Shown here: positions 7,055 through 14,929 of the stretch, in pieces
Layout: each line of letters opens with the position of its first letter
Position numbering within the stretch: the stretch's first letter is position 1
Source: Ktedonobacterales bacterium
Lineage (GTDB): Bacteria > Chloroflexota > Ktedonobacteria > Ktedonobacterales > JADMIN01
Reading direction: 5' to 3'
Assembly: GCA_025935235.1 (NCBI GenBank)
Contig: JAICVT010000015.1
Coordinates: 1-24,026 of the forward strand
DNA: 24,026 bases
Notes under the pieces: model-generated
The model's database searches: none
What the model was told of the DNA's origin: nothing
What the model saw: the letters and a program-made list of their open reading frames with translations, nothing else
Program-made: the position numbers and the translations under genes

Positions 7055-7096
7055 GCGTTCCCCTCCCTGAAGGGGAGGGGGCAGGGGGAGAGGTTC
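7055..7096. repeat. Dispersed palindromic element, family B copy 2
   Basis: CGTTCCCCTCCCTGAAGGGG followed by AGGGGGCAGGGGGAGAGGTTCG is nearly the same as the element at 6165-6207 in the same orientation. The differences are mainly at the hairpin tip (TGAA for TGCA) and T/C in the spacer. Confidence 0.75.
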
Positions 7097-7102
7097 GCGC
7101 GG

Positions 7103-7145
7103 CAAACACAAAGCCACCCCTCGGCGCGCAACCGAGGGGTGGCTT
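7103..7145 (-). terminator. Intrinsic terminator for the SHOCT-protein gene
   Basis: A perfect 14-bp stem (7111-7124 with 7132-7145, arm AAGCCACCCCTCGG) closes a 7-base loop. On the minus strand it is followed by TGTGTTTG. It lies 29 bases past the stop codon at 7175, so it probably ends the minus-strand transcript. Confidence 0.8.
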
Positions 7146-7174
7146 ATCCGCATGTGACTGGGCTACTGGGCGGG

Positions 7175-7549
7175 TCAGATGGTGTAGACGCCTGGGTCAT
7201 CCGATGGGCTGGGGCGCTCGCCCGCGCCGCTGGCCCCGCTGGCCCAGCCGGTTCGTTCGTGCGCCTCGGAGGCCAGTAGCCGCTCGACCATCTGCTCGAA
7301 GGTCGGCGCGTCTATCTCGCCCAGCGCGTAGCGATGGCGCAGCGTCTCGATGGCCGAGGGCTGCGCCGCCACATACGCGCCTGACGCGCCCAGCGCCCGC
7401 CAGCGCGGGGCGATCCATCGCAGCGACGCCCAGATCATCAGCGCCGCGATGCCGAGCCACAGCAGCAGCGACAGCCCCGTGAAGGCAAGGCCCAGCCACC
7501 AGTGCCCGCCATCGAAGAATGGCCCAGGCCCAAAACCTCTCCCTGGCAT
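7175..7549 (-). CDS. Small membrane protein with C-terminal SHOCT domain
   Basis: The protein is 124 aa. A Gly/Pro-rich N terminus (MPGRGFGPGPFFDGG) is followed by one strong transmembrane segment at about residues 18-45. A SHOCT (short C-terminal) domain sits at about 62-92, with the characteristic pattern ETLRHRYALGEIDAPTFEQM. SHOCT domains are thought to mediate oligomerisation or membrane-linked regulation; the partner is unknown. The frame extends upstream to 7618, but ATG 7549 is preferred because a GAGGAGGG ribosome site lies just upstream and the extra residues are Arg-rich and unlike the family. A clear terminator follows. It runs in the same direction as the upstream aldo/keto reductase gene, 143 bases away. 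Confidence 0.75.
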   Translation of the reverse strand: MPGRGFGPGPFFDGGHWWLGLAFTGLSLLLWLGIAALMIWASLRWIAPRWRALGASGAYVAAQPSAIETLRHRYALGEIDAPTFEQMVERLLASEAHERTGWASGASGAGERPSPSDDPGVYTI

Positions 7550-7692
7550 ACGATTCGTCTCCCTCCTCGTGTCTCCTCGTGAGTCCGCTCGACGCTGCCT
7601 CGCGGCGGGTCTTTGCATCCTCCGCTCAACAGCGTACTCGCGCGAGATGGGACAACGATTGGTCTGGCGTGAGAGACTTCACACACGGATGC

Positions 7693-8661
7693 CTAGCGCG
7701 CCTGCGCCGCCTCGATTTCGGCGATCTCGTCGTCGTCCAGGCGGAACGCGCCCGCGCCGATGACACCATCGAGCTGCTCCGGGCGGCGCGCGCCGACGAT
7801 CGCGCCCGTCACCTCGGGCCGCCGCAGTGTCCAGGCAATGGCGACCTCACCAGCGGTGCGGCCGTGGCGCGAGCCGATGTCGCGCAGCGTCTCGACCAGA
7901 TACAGGCTGCGCGAGAGTTGCGGCTCGGCGAACTGCTCGCTGTGGCTGCGCCAGTCATCGCGCGGCAGCGCGGCGACGCGCTCGCGGGTCATCTTGCCCG
8001 AGAGCAGCCCCGAGGCCATCGGCGCATAGGCGATCACGCCGATGTTGTGCCGCTGGCAGAAGGGCAGAATCTCCGCCTCGATCGCGCGGTCGAGCAGCGA
8101 ATAGGGCGGCTGCAGCGAGGTGATGGGCGCGATCTTCATAACGCGCTCCATCTGGCTGACACTGAAATTCGAGACGCCCAGCGCACGCACCTTGCCCTCG
8201 CGTTGCAGCTCCGCCATCGCCTCCCAGCCCTCCTCGATGTCGGCGTCGGGGGTGGGCCAGTGGATCTGGTAGAGGTCAATTGTCTCGACTCCCAGGCGGC
8301 GCAGGCTGGCCTCCGCCTCGCGCTTGACCGAGGCCTTTTTCAGGCTGCTGTGGATCGCGCGCTGCTCGTCCCAGACCAGCGAGCACTTGGTGAAGATGGC
8401 GGGACGCTGGCTGATGTCGCGCAGGGCGCGCCCGATGACCTCTTCGGAGCGGCCCAGGCCATAGACGGCGGCGGTATCGATCCAGTTGACGCCCATATCC
8501 AGCGCGCGGTGAATCGTCGCGGTGGATTCGTCGTCGTCTTGCGGCCCCCAGCCCGAGGCCCAGCCGCCGCCGCCAATCGCCCAAGTTCCCAGGCCGATTG
8601 GGGTGATCTTCAGGTCGCTCGTGCCGAGCTGGCGAATTTCCATGGTGGTATTGACTGGCAT
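7693..8661 (-). CDS. Aldo/keto reductase
   Basis: The 322-aa protein is a complete (alpha/beta)8 NAD(P)H-dependent aldo/keto reductase. The catalytic tetrad is visible: Asp62 and Tyr67 in DTAAVYGLGRSEE, Lys92 in FTKCS, and His134 in YQIHWPTPDA. GVSNFS and the C-terminal phosphate-binding region GAIVGARRPEQLDG are also intact. It reduces aldehydes or ketones; the substrate is unknown, and the closest general type is the bacterial stress or sugar-type AKR (YajO/AKR11-like). ATG 8661 has GGGAG about 10 bases upstream; ATG 8643, at MEIRQLG, is an alternative. The 288 bases upstream (8662-8949) hold no gene I can support. Confidence 0.9.
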   Translation of the reverse strand: MPVNTTMEIRQLGTSDLKITPIGLGTWAIGGGGWASGWGPQDDDESTATIHRALDMGVNWIDTAAVYGLGRSEEVIGRALRDISQRPAIFTKCSLVWDEQRAIHSSLKKASVKREAEASLRRLGVETIDLYQIHWPTPDADIEEGWEAMAELQREGKVRALGVSNFSVSQMERVMKIAPITSLQPPYSLLDRAIEAEILPFCQRHNIGVIAYAPMASGLLSGKMTRERVAALPRDDWRSHSEQFAEPQLSRSLYLVETLRDIGSRHGRTAGEVAIAWTLRRPEVTGAIVGARRPEQLDGVIGAGAFRLDDDEIAEIEAAQAR

Positions 8662-9779
8662 GACGCCACTCTCCCTGTTCTGGTCAGATTCGCATCACTG
8701 CGGACCTTGCGCGTCGTCGCGCCAGCGTGGTTGTGTGTGGTGTAGAGCGTGTGGCGCCTTGGCGAGCCATGATGCCAGGACTCAGCGCCCTCATGGCCTC
8801 CGCTACCACACATCCGGCGCCACATCATCATATTCTATCGCGCCCTGGCCAATCTGGCGATGGCCGACCGTGGACCCCTCGCGCGGAGCTTGTGCGTGTG
8901 TCGCTACTATCAAGCGAGCCACAACATTGGCCCAGATGCTGCGCCGTAGATGCGGTTGTGGTCAGTTCTCCAGGCAAACGAGAGGCAAGTGAGGCAGAGG
9001 CTGATGGGTGGGGATGCGGCTGACTGCGCTGGGCGCCGCCCAACGATCAGCGTTTCCGTGCCGCCACAGCAGCGTGGCGACTTCTTCACGGCGCTGGCGC
9101 GCCTGCGGCGGGCGCATGGCGATGAGCCTATCAGCATGAGCGCGTTGATCGTCAATGCGGTCATCGAGCAGGCTCAGTCGCTCGTTGACCCCGATACGTG
9201 CGACGCCAGGGGCGCATCACTGCCCGATCAGCCGCTCACTCCACATGTGCTGATCGTGGATGACGACGACTCGATCCGCGAGACGCTGCGGGTCATCCTC
9301 GAAGACGCGGGCTATGCTGTCACCGAGGCGGCTGAGGGCCTGAGCGCGTTGAGCCTGCTCGTCAACTGCCCCTATCAGGTGGTGGCGCTGCTGGATAACC
9401 TGATGCCCGGCCTCGACGCCAGTGAGCTGCTGGAGGCGCTGGAGGCTGGCCACGAGGGAGACGGCGCGGCCCATCGCCACGCCTTCATCCTGATCACCGC
9501 CAGCCCGCGGCGATTGTCGCCTACGCTGGCCGCGCGCCTCGCCCGGCTGGGTGCGCCAGTGGCGAGAACGAGCAAGCGCGATGACCAGCGACGACCCGAA
9601 GCCGCGCCTGACCCAAACGACTCGTCCTCCACGCATTGGGCTGGGGTTGGGCCTCTACATCGCCAGGGCCATCATCCTGCGCCACGGCGGGACGGTGGTG
9701 GTCGAGAGCCAGCTCGGCGCGGGCGCGACCTTCTGGTTCACGCTTCCCCTGCTCGCTCCCGATGCCCCAAGACGAGCGG

Positions 9780-9820
9780 CGAACCTCTCCCCTAACCTCC
9801 TCCCCTGCAGGGAGGGGAGA
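9780..9820. repeat. Dispersed palindromic element, family B copy 4, within the kinase remnant
   Basis: GAACCTCTCCCCTAACCTCC continues as TCCCCTGCAGGGAGGGGAGAC. This is the inverted orientation of the 6165 and 7055 copies. It directly follows the kinase LPL terminus and extends its reading frame. Confidence 0.7.
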
Positions 9821-9840
9821 CCGCAGACGCGGCGTCTCCT

Positions 9841-9889
9841 GCTCTCCTCTCCCGCCTCGGCGGGGGAGGGGCTGGGGCTGGGGGCGCGG
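9841..9889. repeat. Dispersed palindromic element, family A copy 2
   Basis: The core CCTCTCCCGCCTCGGCGGGG is followed by GAGGGGCTGGGGCTGGGGGC. The 20-base core is identical to the copy at 18562-18612. It sits at the shared 3' end of the kinase remnant (+) and the hypothetical gene at 9892 (-). Confidence 0.75.
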
Positions 9890-9891
9890 CG

Positions 9892-10371
9892 TCAGAGCGC
9901 GACGCTGGCGCGCGTGACCTGACGCCTGCGCCAGAGCAGCAACGCCACCCACAGCACAAAGACACTCGCCTCCAGCGGCAGGGCGTCGGGTAGATCGGCC
10001 TCAGCGCCGTGGCGCAACGCGCCGCGTGGGTGTACCGCGCCGACCCGCCGCTCATCCTCCAGCAGGTGATAGGCGCTGTGCAGGGGTGATGCGGCGCTCA
10101 GCGTCAGGCGGCGCGCCCCCACCTCCACCGCGAACTCGCGGCGCAGCGGATCGCGCTGGGTGGCGCTGGCGATCACCGCGCCTCCGTCCGTCTCCAGCGT
10201 GAAGTGGTCGCGCAGCACACCGGTGCGGCGCAGGCGATAGGTCTGCCCGCCGATCGGCGCGGCGGTAGATGGGCCAAGCGCCGGGAAGGTGATCTCGGTG
10301 ACAGTCGCGCCGCCGACCACCAGCCGATAGCGCCGCGCCAGGGCATCCTGCGGCTCCGCTGTCATGCGCAT
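9892..10371 (-). CDS. Hypothetical beta-rich protein with C-terminal membrane anchor
   Basis: The protein is 159 aa. Most of it is predicted beta strand with repeated hydrophobic/Gly patterns (TYRLRRTGVLRDHFTLETDGGAVIASA), somewhat like a tubby/LURP-one type barrel; that fold is only a suggestion. The C-terminal segment LPLEASVFVLWVALLLWRRR is a single membrane anchor with a cytoplasmic Arg cluster. The start is set by AAGGAGG at 10385-10379, 7 bases before ATG 10371. The longer reading from 10407 has no ribosome site and would run through this sequence. It lies 76 bases downstream of the glycosyltransferase gene on the same strand, so they may be co-transcribed. The function is unknown. Confidence 0.65.
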   Translation of the reverse strand: MRMTAEPQDALARRYRLVVGGATVTEITFPALGPSTAAPIGGQTYRLRRTGVLRDHFTLETDGGAVIASATQRDPLRREFAVEVGARRLTLSAASPLHSAYHLLEDERRVGAVHPRGALRHGAEADLPDALPLEASVFVLWVALLLWRRRQVTRASVAL

Positions 10372-10378
10372 GAAGGCG

Positions 10379-10385
10379 CCTCCTT
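10379..10385 (-). promoter_or_regulatory. Shine-Dalgarno sequence that decides the start at 10371
   Basis: On the minus strand AAGGAGG is followed after 7 bases by ATG. This places the start 12 codons inside the longest frame. Confidence 0.75.
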
Positions 10386-10447
10386 CCACTCGTACGAGCC
10401 GTTCCATCGCGTTCGTTCATAGTAGTCACAATCCTCGCGCATCGCGC

Positions 10448-13120
10448 CTATGGGGTAGGTTTGATGTCCAGCGGTGCGAAGACGACCTTGCCATCTGGCC
10501 GGATGATGAGGATGTAGAGCTGGCGGTCGGGGAACGCGCGCCGCAGTTCCGCATACTGGTCGTAACCGCTGGCCTCCGCATAGATCACATCGCCACGCAA
10601 AAGGGGATCATTCATCGCGAAGAGTGTGTAGCCATAGAGCTGGGCGTCGCTCGTCACCACCAGCGCGTGGTGAACTGGCGGGTTCTCCAGCGCGCTCATC
10701 TGGATGACGCGCCCAGCGGCCATGCCAGTGAAGTCGGTGTGCAGAGCGATCTGGCGCGGCAGAAAGTAGCCGAAGAGACACGCCAGCAGCGCCAGCGCCA
10801 CCGCGCCCGTCAACGAGACATCGCCCACCCAGCGGGGCAGCGCCAGCGCCGGAGCGCCAGCGTCTTCGCGCGTCGAGCTGAGCTGCGCGCCCAGCGCGCG
10901 CCCTCGCTCGCGGGCCATCGCGCCCGCCTCCGCCAGCGCCAGCAGGCCGCGCGCCGTGAGGATCAGGAAGAAGGGCAGCGCCTCGAAGAGATAGCGCGGG
11001 CCGAGGTAGATGCCGTGGTAGTAGAAGCCGATGAAGGCGAACGTCATCGCAGCGGCGCCCACCAGCAGCAGCAGGTCGGCGGCGCGGGCGCGACGCGCGA
11101 GGAAGGGAATCAGCAGGAAGGCCAGTGTCAGGTAGAAGGGCCAGCCATACAGGTTGATGGCCAGGCTGGTGAGCAGCTCATCCACGTTGATGAAGCCGGA
11201 GGCGAGCGTGTGCTGCCCATAGAAGCCGACCCCCTGGCCAAAGCCAAAGTGATCGCCGGGGGAGAAGAGGTGGCGCGGCGTGGTGGTCGCGCTGCCGGTC
11301 AGCAGCTTGCTGTAGCCGAGATACGCATCCACGCCGAGAACGACGATAGCCGCGAGCAGCAGCGCGGGCGCGACCCAGCGCCGCCAGTCCACCGCGCGCC
11401 AGTCGCGCCAGAGAGCGAGCGCGCCGCGATCAGCGCGGCCCAGCCACAGCAGCCATAGCGCGCCCGCCGTGACCACCGCGATGAAGATGGCGCTGGTCTC
11501 GCGCGTCAGCAGCGCCATCGTCCACAGCAGCCCCGCCAGCGGCAGGAGCCACGGCAGATACCACGACCCACCACGGTCGCCACTGCGCAGGGCATCCAGC
11601 GCATGCAGCAGCGCCCACCAGCCCCAGACCAGATAGAACAGCGCGACGGTGTGGCTGAGGTAGCTGGCGGCGAGATAGCTATAGAAAGGCGAGAGCGCGC
11701 CCAGCAGCACGGCCAGTGTCGCCACGCGCCGGTTATAGAGCCGCCGCGCGATCAGCCCGATGCCCAACAGCGCCATCGTCCCCAGCAGCGGCTCGACCAG
11801 CCACGGGACGCCGAGCCGCACCCCGACCGCCAGCGCCAGCGGCGCGCCCGGATCATATTGCTGGAACCACTTGCCGTCGTGGGCGAGCATGAACGGGCCG
11901 GGGAAGCGGTCGAGCGCGGGCGGGATGGGCGCGAAGATCCGCCCCGCCGCGAAGATGCGCGCGCCGAAGAGATAGGCGGTGGCGTCGTAGATGTGGGACA
12001 TCGCGTGGTACTGCGCCAGCGCGATCCAGATGGTGAAGAGGAACGACGCCAGCAGCGCCAGCAATCCGATGGGGTGGATCGCCTCGGTCAGGTCGCGTGC
12101 CAGCGCGTGGGCCAGTTCGCGCATCCCCGTCGTCGCCGCCCGCCGCAGCCACAGATAGGCGCGCACGGCCAGCGGCGCGGCGCTCGCGTCGCGCCGCTGG
12201 CGCACGCTGGCGCTTGCCACTGCGTTCTCGCCGCCCTCGGCGCCCTCCTCGATGTCCTTCTCATCGGCGGATGCGGGCGCGGCGCTCGTGTGAACGCCCA
12301 GTGCGCCCAGCGCCAACCCCACCAGCCACTCGCCGCCACAGACAAGCGCAAGCAGCGCCAGCGCCCACAGCGCCAGCCGCGTCAGGAAGTCCGCCGTCAT
12401 GGCGGCGAAGGGCGGCGCGTCGGTCGGAAAGAAGGTCTGCATGACGGCGTCGGGCTGGCCGGGCGCCGAGCGCGTGACGTTGACGAAGTGGTCGTTGCGG
12501 TCAATGGTCACGGTGACGAGGCTGCCATCGCTCATCGTCAGCGCCAGCGCCAGCGGCGTCTCTGGCTGCTGGACCTGTGCGCTGATGCGCTGAACGCCCG
12601 CGCTATCGGAGACGGTCAGCCGGGCGCCGCTCAGGGGCGGCTCGGCGAGACAGGTCGCGCCCGCGCACAGATCACGCCAGCGGCTGAGGCCATCCAGGTT
12701 GCGCATCCAGGCGTAGAAGCGGTAGTAGGGCGTGTTGGCGATGCTCTGGAGGTAGGTGGTGTCGAGGGTGAAGTTGTTTGTGCTGTCCGTGCCATCCAGT
12801 TGATATTCATGCACGAGCGGGTCGTGCGGCGGCACGGCTACCGAGACGATGCGCGCGCCCAGCGCCATGCGCTGCGGAGCGGCGCCCGCGACGGCCACCG
12901 TCAGCGTGGCGCCGTCATCGCTGATGGCGACCGGCAGCCGCACTTGATAGAGCAGCGCATCGAGCGCGAGCAGCGCCACGAAGAGCGCCGCCAAGATGAG
13001 CGGCCAGCGCCGCCACGCATCGCGCGCCAGCCACAGCCGCGCCCGCGCCGCGGGTGGCCGTACCGCCGAGGAAATGCTCGCCCGCGACCCTCGTGACCAC
13101 ATCGTGTCTCGTCGCTCCAC
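10448..13120 (-). CDS. Large polytopic GT-C glycosyltransferase (GT39/ArnT/PMT-like)
   Basis: The longest frame is 890 aa, starting at GTG 13120; ATG 13102 six codons later is an equally plausible start. It has one N-terminal helix (about residues 38-58), then an approximately 180-residue extracytoplasmic beta-rich region (60-235). Next come a second helix (245-275), a charged cytoplasmic linker and about ten further helices from 350 to 780. A soluble C-terminal tail of about 100 residues completes it. The loop after the third helix (AQYHAMSHIYDATAYLFGAR) is where GT-C enzymes carry the catalytic acidic residue. Such enzymes transfer sugars from polyprenyl-phosphate donors to lipids or proteins on the outer face of the membrane. 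The N-terminal beta domain before the GT-C core is unusual for plain PMT enzymes. Donor and acceptor are unknown. Confidence 0.75.
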   Translation of the reverse strand: MERRDTMWSRGSRASISSAVRPPAARARLWLARDAWRRWPLILAALFVALLALDALLYQVRLPVAISDDGATLTVAVAGAAPQRMALGARIVSVAVPPHDPLVHEYQLDGTDSTNNFTLDTTYLQSIANTPYYRFYAWMRNLDGLSRWRDLCAGATCLAEPPLSGARLTVSDSAGVQRISAQVQQPETPLALALTMSDGSLVTVTIDRNDHFVNVTRSAPGQPDAVMQTFFPTDAPPFAAMTADFLTRLALWALALLALVCGGEWLVGLALGALGVHTSAAPASADEKDIEEGAEGGENAVASASVRQRRDASAAPLAVRAYLWLRRAATTGMRELAHALARDLTEAIHPIGLLALLASFLFTIWIALAQYHAMSHIYDATAYLFGARIFAAGRIFAPIPPALDRFPGPFMLAHDGKWFQQYDPGAPLALAVGVRLGVPWLVEPLLGTMALLGIGLIARRLYNRRVATLAVLLGALSPFYSYLAASYLSHTVALFYLVWGWWALLHALDALRSGDRGGSWYLPWLLPLAGLLWTMALLTRETSAIFIAVVTAGALWLLWLGRADRGALALWRDWRAVDWRRWVAPALLLAAIVVLGVDAYLGYSKLLTGSATTTPRHLFSPGDHFGFGQGVGFYGQHTLASGFINVDELLTSLAINLYGWPFYLTLAFLLIPFLARRARAADLLLLVGAAAMTFAFIGFYYHGIYLGPRYLFEALPFFLILTARGLLALAEAGAMARERGRALGAQLSSTREDAGAPALALPRWVGDVSLTGAVALALLACLFGYFLPRQIALHTDFTGMAAGRVIQMSALENPPVHHALVVTSDAQLYGYTLFAMNDPLLRGDVIYAEASGYDQYAELRRAFPDRQLYILIIRPDGKVVFAPLDIKPTP

Positions 13121-13192
13121 CCACGCTCACATCCACGCTCACCGCCAGACGCGCCGCCGGACGTGCTCGATCTAGAGCGCGCGGACAGGCCT

Positions 13193-13201
13193 AGTGTAGC
13201 A
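13193..13201 (-). promoter_or_regulatory. Extended -10 promoter for the large glycosyltransferase gene
   Basis: On the minus strand TGC is followed by TACACT (TATGCTACACT with flanks), about 73 bases before GTG 13120. It shares TATGCTACA with the promoter at 2351-2361. There is no clear -35. Confidence 0.4.
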
Positions 13202-13215
13202 TAGCGCGAGGAGTG

Positions 13216-13266
13216 GCGCGCCCCCACCCCCAGCCCCTCCCCCGCTGTGCGGGAGAGGGGAGCCAG
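13216..13266. repeat. Dispersed palindromic element, family A copy 3
   Basis: GCCCCCACCCCCAGCCCC, then TCCCCCGC-tgt-GCGGGAGAGGGGAGCC, is the reverse orientation of the copies at 9841 and 18562. It lies in the 398-base intergenic region between the divergent glycosyltransferase and MFS genes. Confidence 0.75.
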
Positions 13267-13314
13267 ACACCGCCAGGTGTGCGGGAGGGCTGACCGGCAC
13301 AGCACGCGATAACG

Positions 13315-13432
13315 CTCTGGCTCCCTCTCCTTCTGGGTGTGGGTTGGGGTGAGGGCGCGCGCCACGCCGCGGCAGCTCGCCCCTCTCTCGCCGTCAGGTG
13401 GGGAGAGAGTTGGGGAGGGGGCAGCCCCAGGC
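13315..13432. repeat. Two further diverged GC-rich palindromic elements in the 13121-13518 intergenic region
   Basis: Two units are seen. At 13315-13359, CTCTGGCTCCCTCTCC... reaches GGGTTGGGGTGAGGGCGCG. At 13377-13432, CTCGCCCCTCTCTCGCC... reaches GGGGAGAGAGTTGGGGAGGG. Both keep the pattern of a C/T-rich arm, a short loop and a G/A-rich arm with a TTGGGG spacer, but they differ in sequence from the better copies. The first resembles the inverse of 18432-18475. I see no gene in this 398-base stretch. Confidence 0.5.
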
Positions 13433-13441
13433 GGTATACTG
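13411..13441 (+). promoter_or_regulatory. Possible promoter for the MFS exporter gene
   Basis: TATACT at 13436-13441 is a good -10. The best -35 is TTGGGG at 13411-13416 with a long 19-base spacer, and it lies inside a palindromic element. Transcription would begin about 70 bases before the MFS start. Confidence 0.35.
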
Positions 13442-13518
13442 TGCGAGGATGCGCGGCGCGTCACAGCGATTGTGCGGACATCAGCAGGCGGCGGCGCAAG
13501 CGGGGGAGATAGTGGCGA

Positions 13519-14928
13519 TTGGCTATCACGGATGATCGTAGCGAGGGCGCGGGGCAGGCGGAGGCCGAGGCGCTGACCGAGGCCGCGCGGGACGTCGCCA
13601 ATGATCCCGCAAACCCCACACGCCCGCACGCAAACGACCCCTACGCCTCGCTGCGCTTCCGAGACTTCCGCTACCTGATCGCCAGCTCCTCGCTGGGCAC
13701 GCTGGGCGAGCAGATGCTGACTGTCGCGATTGGCTGGGACATCTACGCCCGCACGCAGTCCGCGCTGATGTTGGGCTTCGTGGGGTTGGCGCAGTTCGCC
13801 CCGGTGCTGGCGCTCTCGCTGGTGGCGGGTCACAGCGCCGATCGCTTCGACCGCCGCGTGGTGGTAATGCTGACGCAGGGCGTGATGAGCCTCACCTCGC
13901 TGGGGCTCGCGCTGATCGCGCTGACACAGGGGCCGGTCGCGCTGATCTTCGCGCTGCTGGCGCTGCGTGGCGTCGGCGAAGCCTTCAATGTCGCCGCGTC
14001 GGGCGCGCTGCCGCCGCAGACCGTGCCAGTCGAGGACTTCGAGAATGCCGCCTCGTGGAGCAGTAGCTCGTGGCAGCTCGCCGCTGTCATCGGACCGGCG
14101 CTGGGCGGCCTCATCATCGCGCTGCACGGCGACGCCACCCCCGTCTACCTCTTCGATGCTCTCATGGGGCTGGCCTCCATCGCCATGATTAGCCGCATTC
14201 GCGGCAGGCAGGCGACACAGACCAGCGAGCCGATGTCGCTCGCCGAGCTGATGGGCGGCGTGCGCTTCATCCTGCGCACCAAGGTGATCCTGGCGGCGGT
14301 GACACTGGATATGGTGGCCGTGCTGCTGGGTGGCGCGACTACCCTGCTGCCGATCTTCGCCACCCGCATCCTGCATGTCGGCGCGCAGGGGCTGGGCGTG
14401 ATGGTGGCGATGCCCAGCATCGGCGCGATCTGCATGGCGACCTACCAAGCCCACCGGCCACCGTTCCGCCATGCCGGGCGCACGCTGCTGCTAGCGGTGG
14501 CGGGCTTCGGCGCGGCGACGGTCGTCTTCGGCTTCTCGCGCTGGTTCCCCCTCTCGCTGGCGGCGCTGCTCGTCCTCGGCGCGATGGACAACATCAGCGT
14601 CGTCATCCGCAAGACGTTGTTGCTGCTGCGCACGCCCGATGAGCTACGCGGGCGGCTCTCGGCGGTCAACAACGTCTTCATCGGCGCGTCGAATCAGCTT
14701 GGCGGGTTCGAGTCGGGCGCGCTGGCGGCGGCGATTGGCCCAGTCGGCGCCGTCGCGCTCGGCGGGATCGGCTCGGCGCTGGCGGTGGCGGGCATCGCCC
14801 GCGCCTGGCCAGAGCTGCGCACGCTGGGCCGCATGACGGCTATCGAATCCGACGAGGCCAACCAGACCGGAGCGGAGGCCATTAACGCCGATGGGCAGCC
14901 ACACGCCGCCGGACAAACAGGCGTATAA
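13519..14928 (+). CDS. MFS exporter of the EntS/MFS_3 family
   Basis: The protein is 469 aa. A disordered N-terminal tail of about 45 residues precedes FRDFRYLIASSSLGTLGEQM, the first helix, and the protein continues as an approximately 12-helix major facilitator. Motif A is visible as GHSADRFDRR (residues 104-113). The segment DELRGRLSAVNNVFIGASNQLGGFESG is characteristic of EntS-like exporters, which pump siderophores or drugs. The substrate here is unknown, and there are no siderophore genes nearby. The start TTG 13519 is the first codon of the open frame and has GGGGGAG about 10 bases upstream, but it is uncertain. The stop TAA (14926-14928) overlaps both a TATAAT box and an ATG. Confidence 0.85.
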   Translation: MAITDDRSEGAGQAEAEALTEAARDVANDPANPTRPHANDPYASLRFRDFRYLIASSSLGTLGEQMLTVAIGWDIYARTQSALMLGFVGLAQFAPVLALSLVAGHSADRFDRRVVVMLTQGVMSLTSLGLALIALTQGPVALIFALLALRGVGEAFNVAASGALPPQTVPVEDFENAASWSSSSWQLAAVIGPALGGLIIALHGDATPVYLFDALMGLASIAMISRIRGRQATQTSEPMSLAELMGGVRFILRTKVILAAVTLDMVAVLLGGATTLLPIFATRILHVGAQGLGVMVAMPSIGAICMATYQAHRPPFRHAGRTLLLAVAGFGAATVVFGFSRWFPLSLAALLVLGAMDNISVVIRKTLLLLRTPDELRGRLSAVNNVFIGASNQLGGFESGALAAAIGPVGAVALGGIGSALAVAGIARAWPELRTLGRMTAIESDEANQTGAEAINADGQPHAAGQTGV

Positions 14929-14929
14929 T
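14924..14929 (+). promoter_or_regulatory. Consensus -10 box overlapping the MFS stop codon
   Basis: TATAAT is a perfect -10 hexamer; its A-A overlaps the TAA stop of the MFS gene. No good -35 is present at 17 bases. It could start a transcript near 14936 carrying the 12-bp repeat array and the nitroreductase gene. Confidence 0.4.

Larger units (their letters stand above)
8950..9922 (+). pseudogene. Two-component remnant: receiver domain fused out of frame to histidine-kinase 3' end
   Basis: Frame 1 (ATG 8950 or 9004) encodes an N-terminal segment that may be ribbon-helix-helix-like (ISVSVPPQQ...PISMSALIVNAVIEQA), then a receiver domain beginning HVLIVDDDDSIRETLRVILE. The phosphoacceptor Asp is in VVALLDNLMPGLD, and the Thr is in FILITAS. 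Frame 1 loses receiver similarity at about 9570, just before the expected Lys-Pro-Phe, and then reads through to 9795. From about 9590 frame 2 encodes the G2 box and last strands of a histidine kinase ATPase domain: GLGLGLYIARAIILRHGG and then GAGATFWFTLPL. It runs on through two palindromic elements to a stop at 9922. The N, G1 and H boxes are missing. A deletion and frameshift between neighbouring regulator and kinase genes would explain this. The receiver alone could still be translated. Confidence 0.65.

Noticed and set aside
8662..8949. Small gene or RNA between the aldo/keto reductase and the receiver fragment
   Set aside because: Only Arg/Ser-rich shadow frames and a weak TATTCT box are seen; no structure or family that I can support.
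10364..13096. Two long plus-strand frames (364 and 497 aa)
   Set aside because: They are antisense to the GT39-like gene, Arg/Gln/His-rich and without domains.
12901..14472. 523-aa minus-strand frame
   Set aside because: It crosses the intergenic repeats and is antisense to the MFS gene; the composition is that of a shadow.
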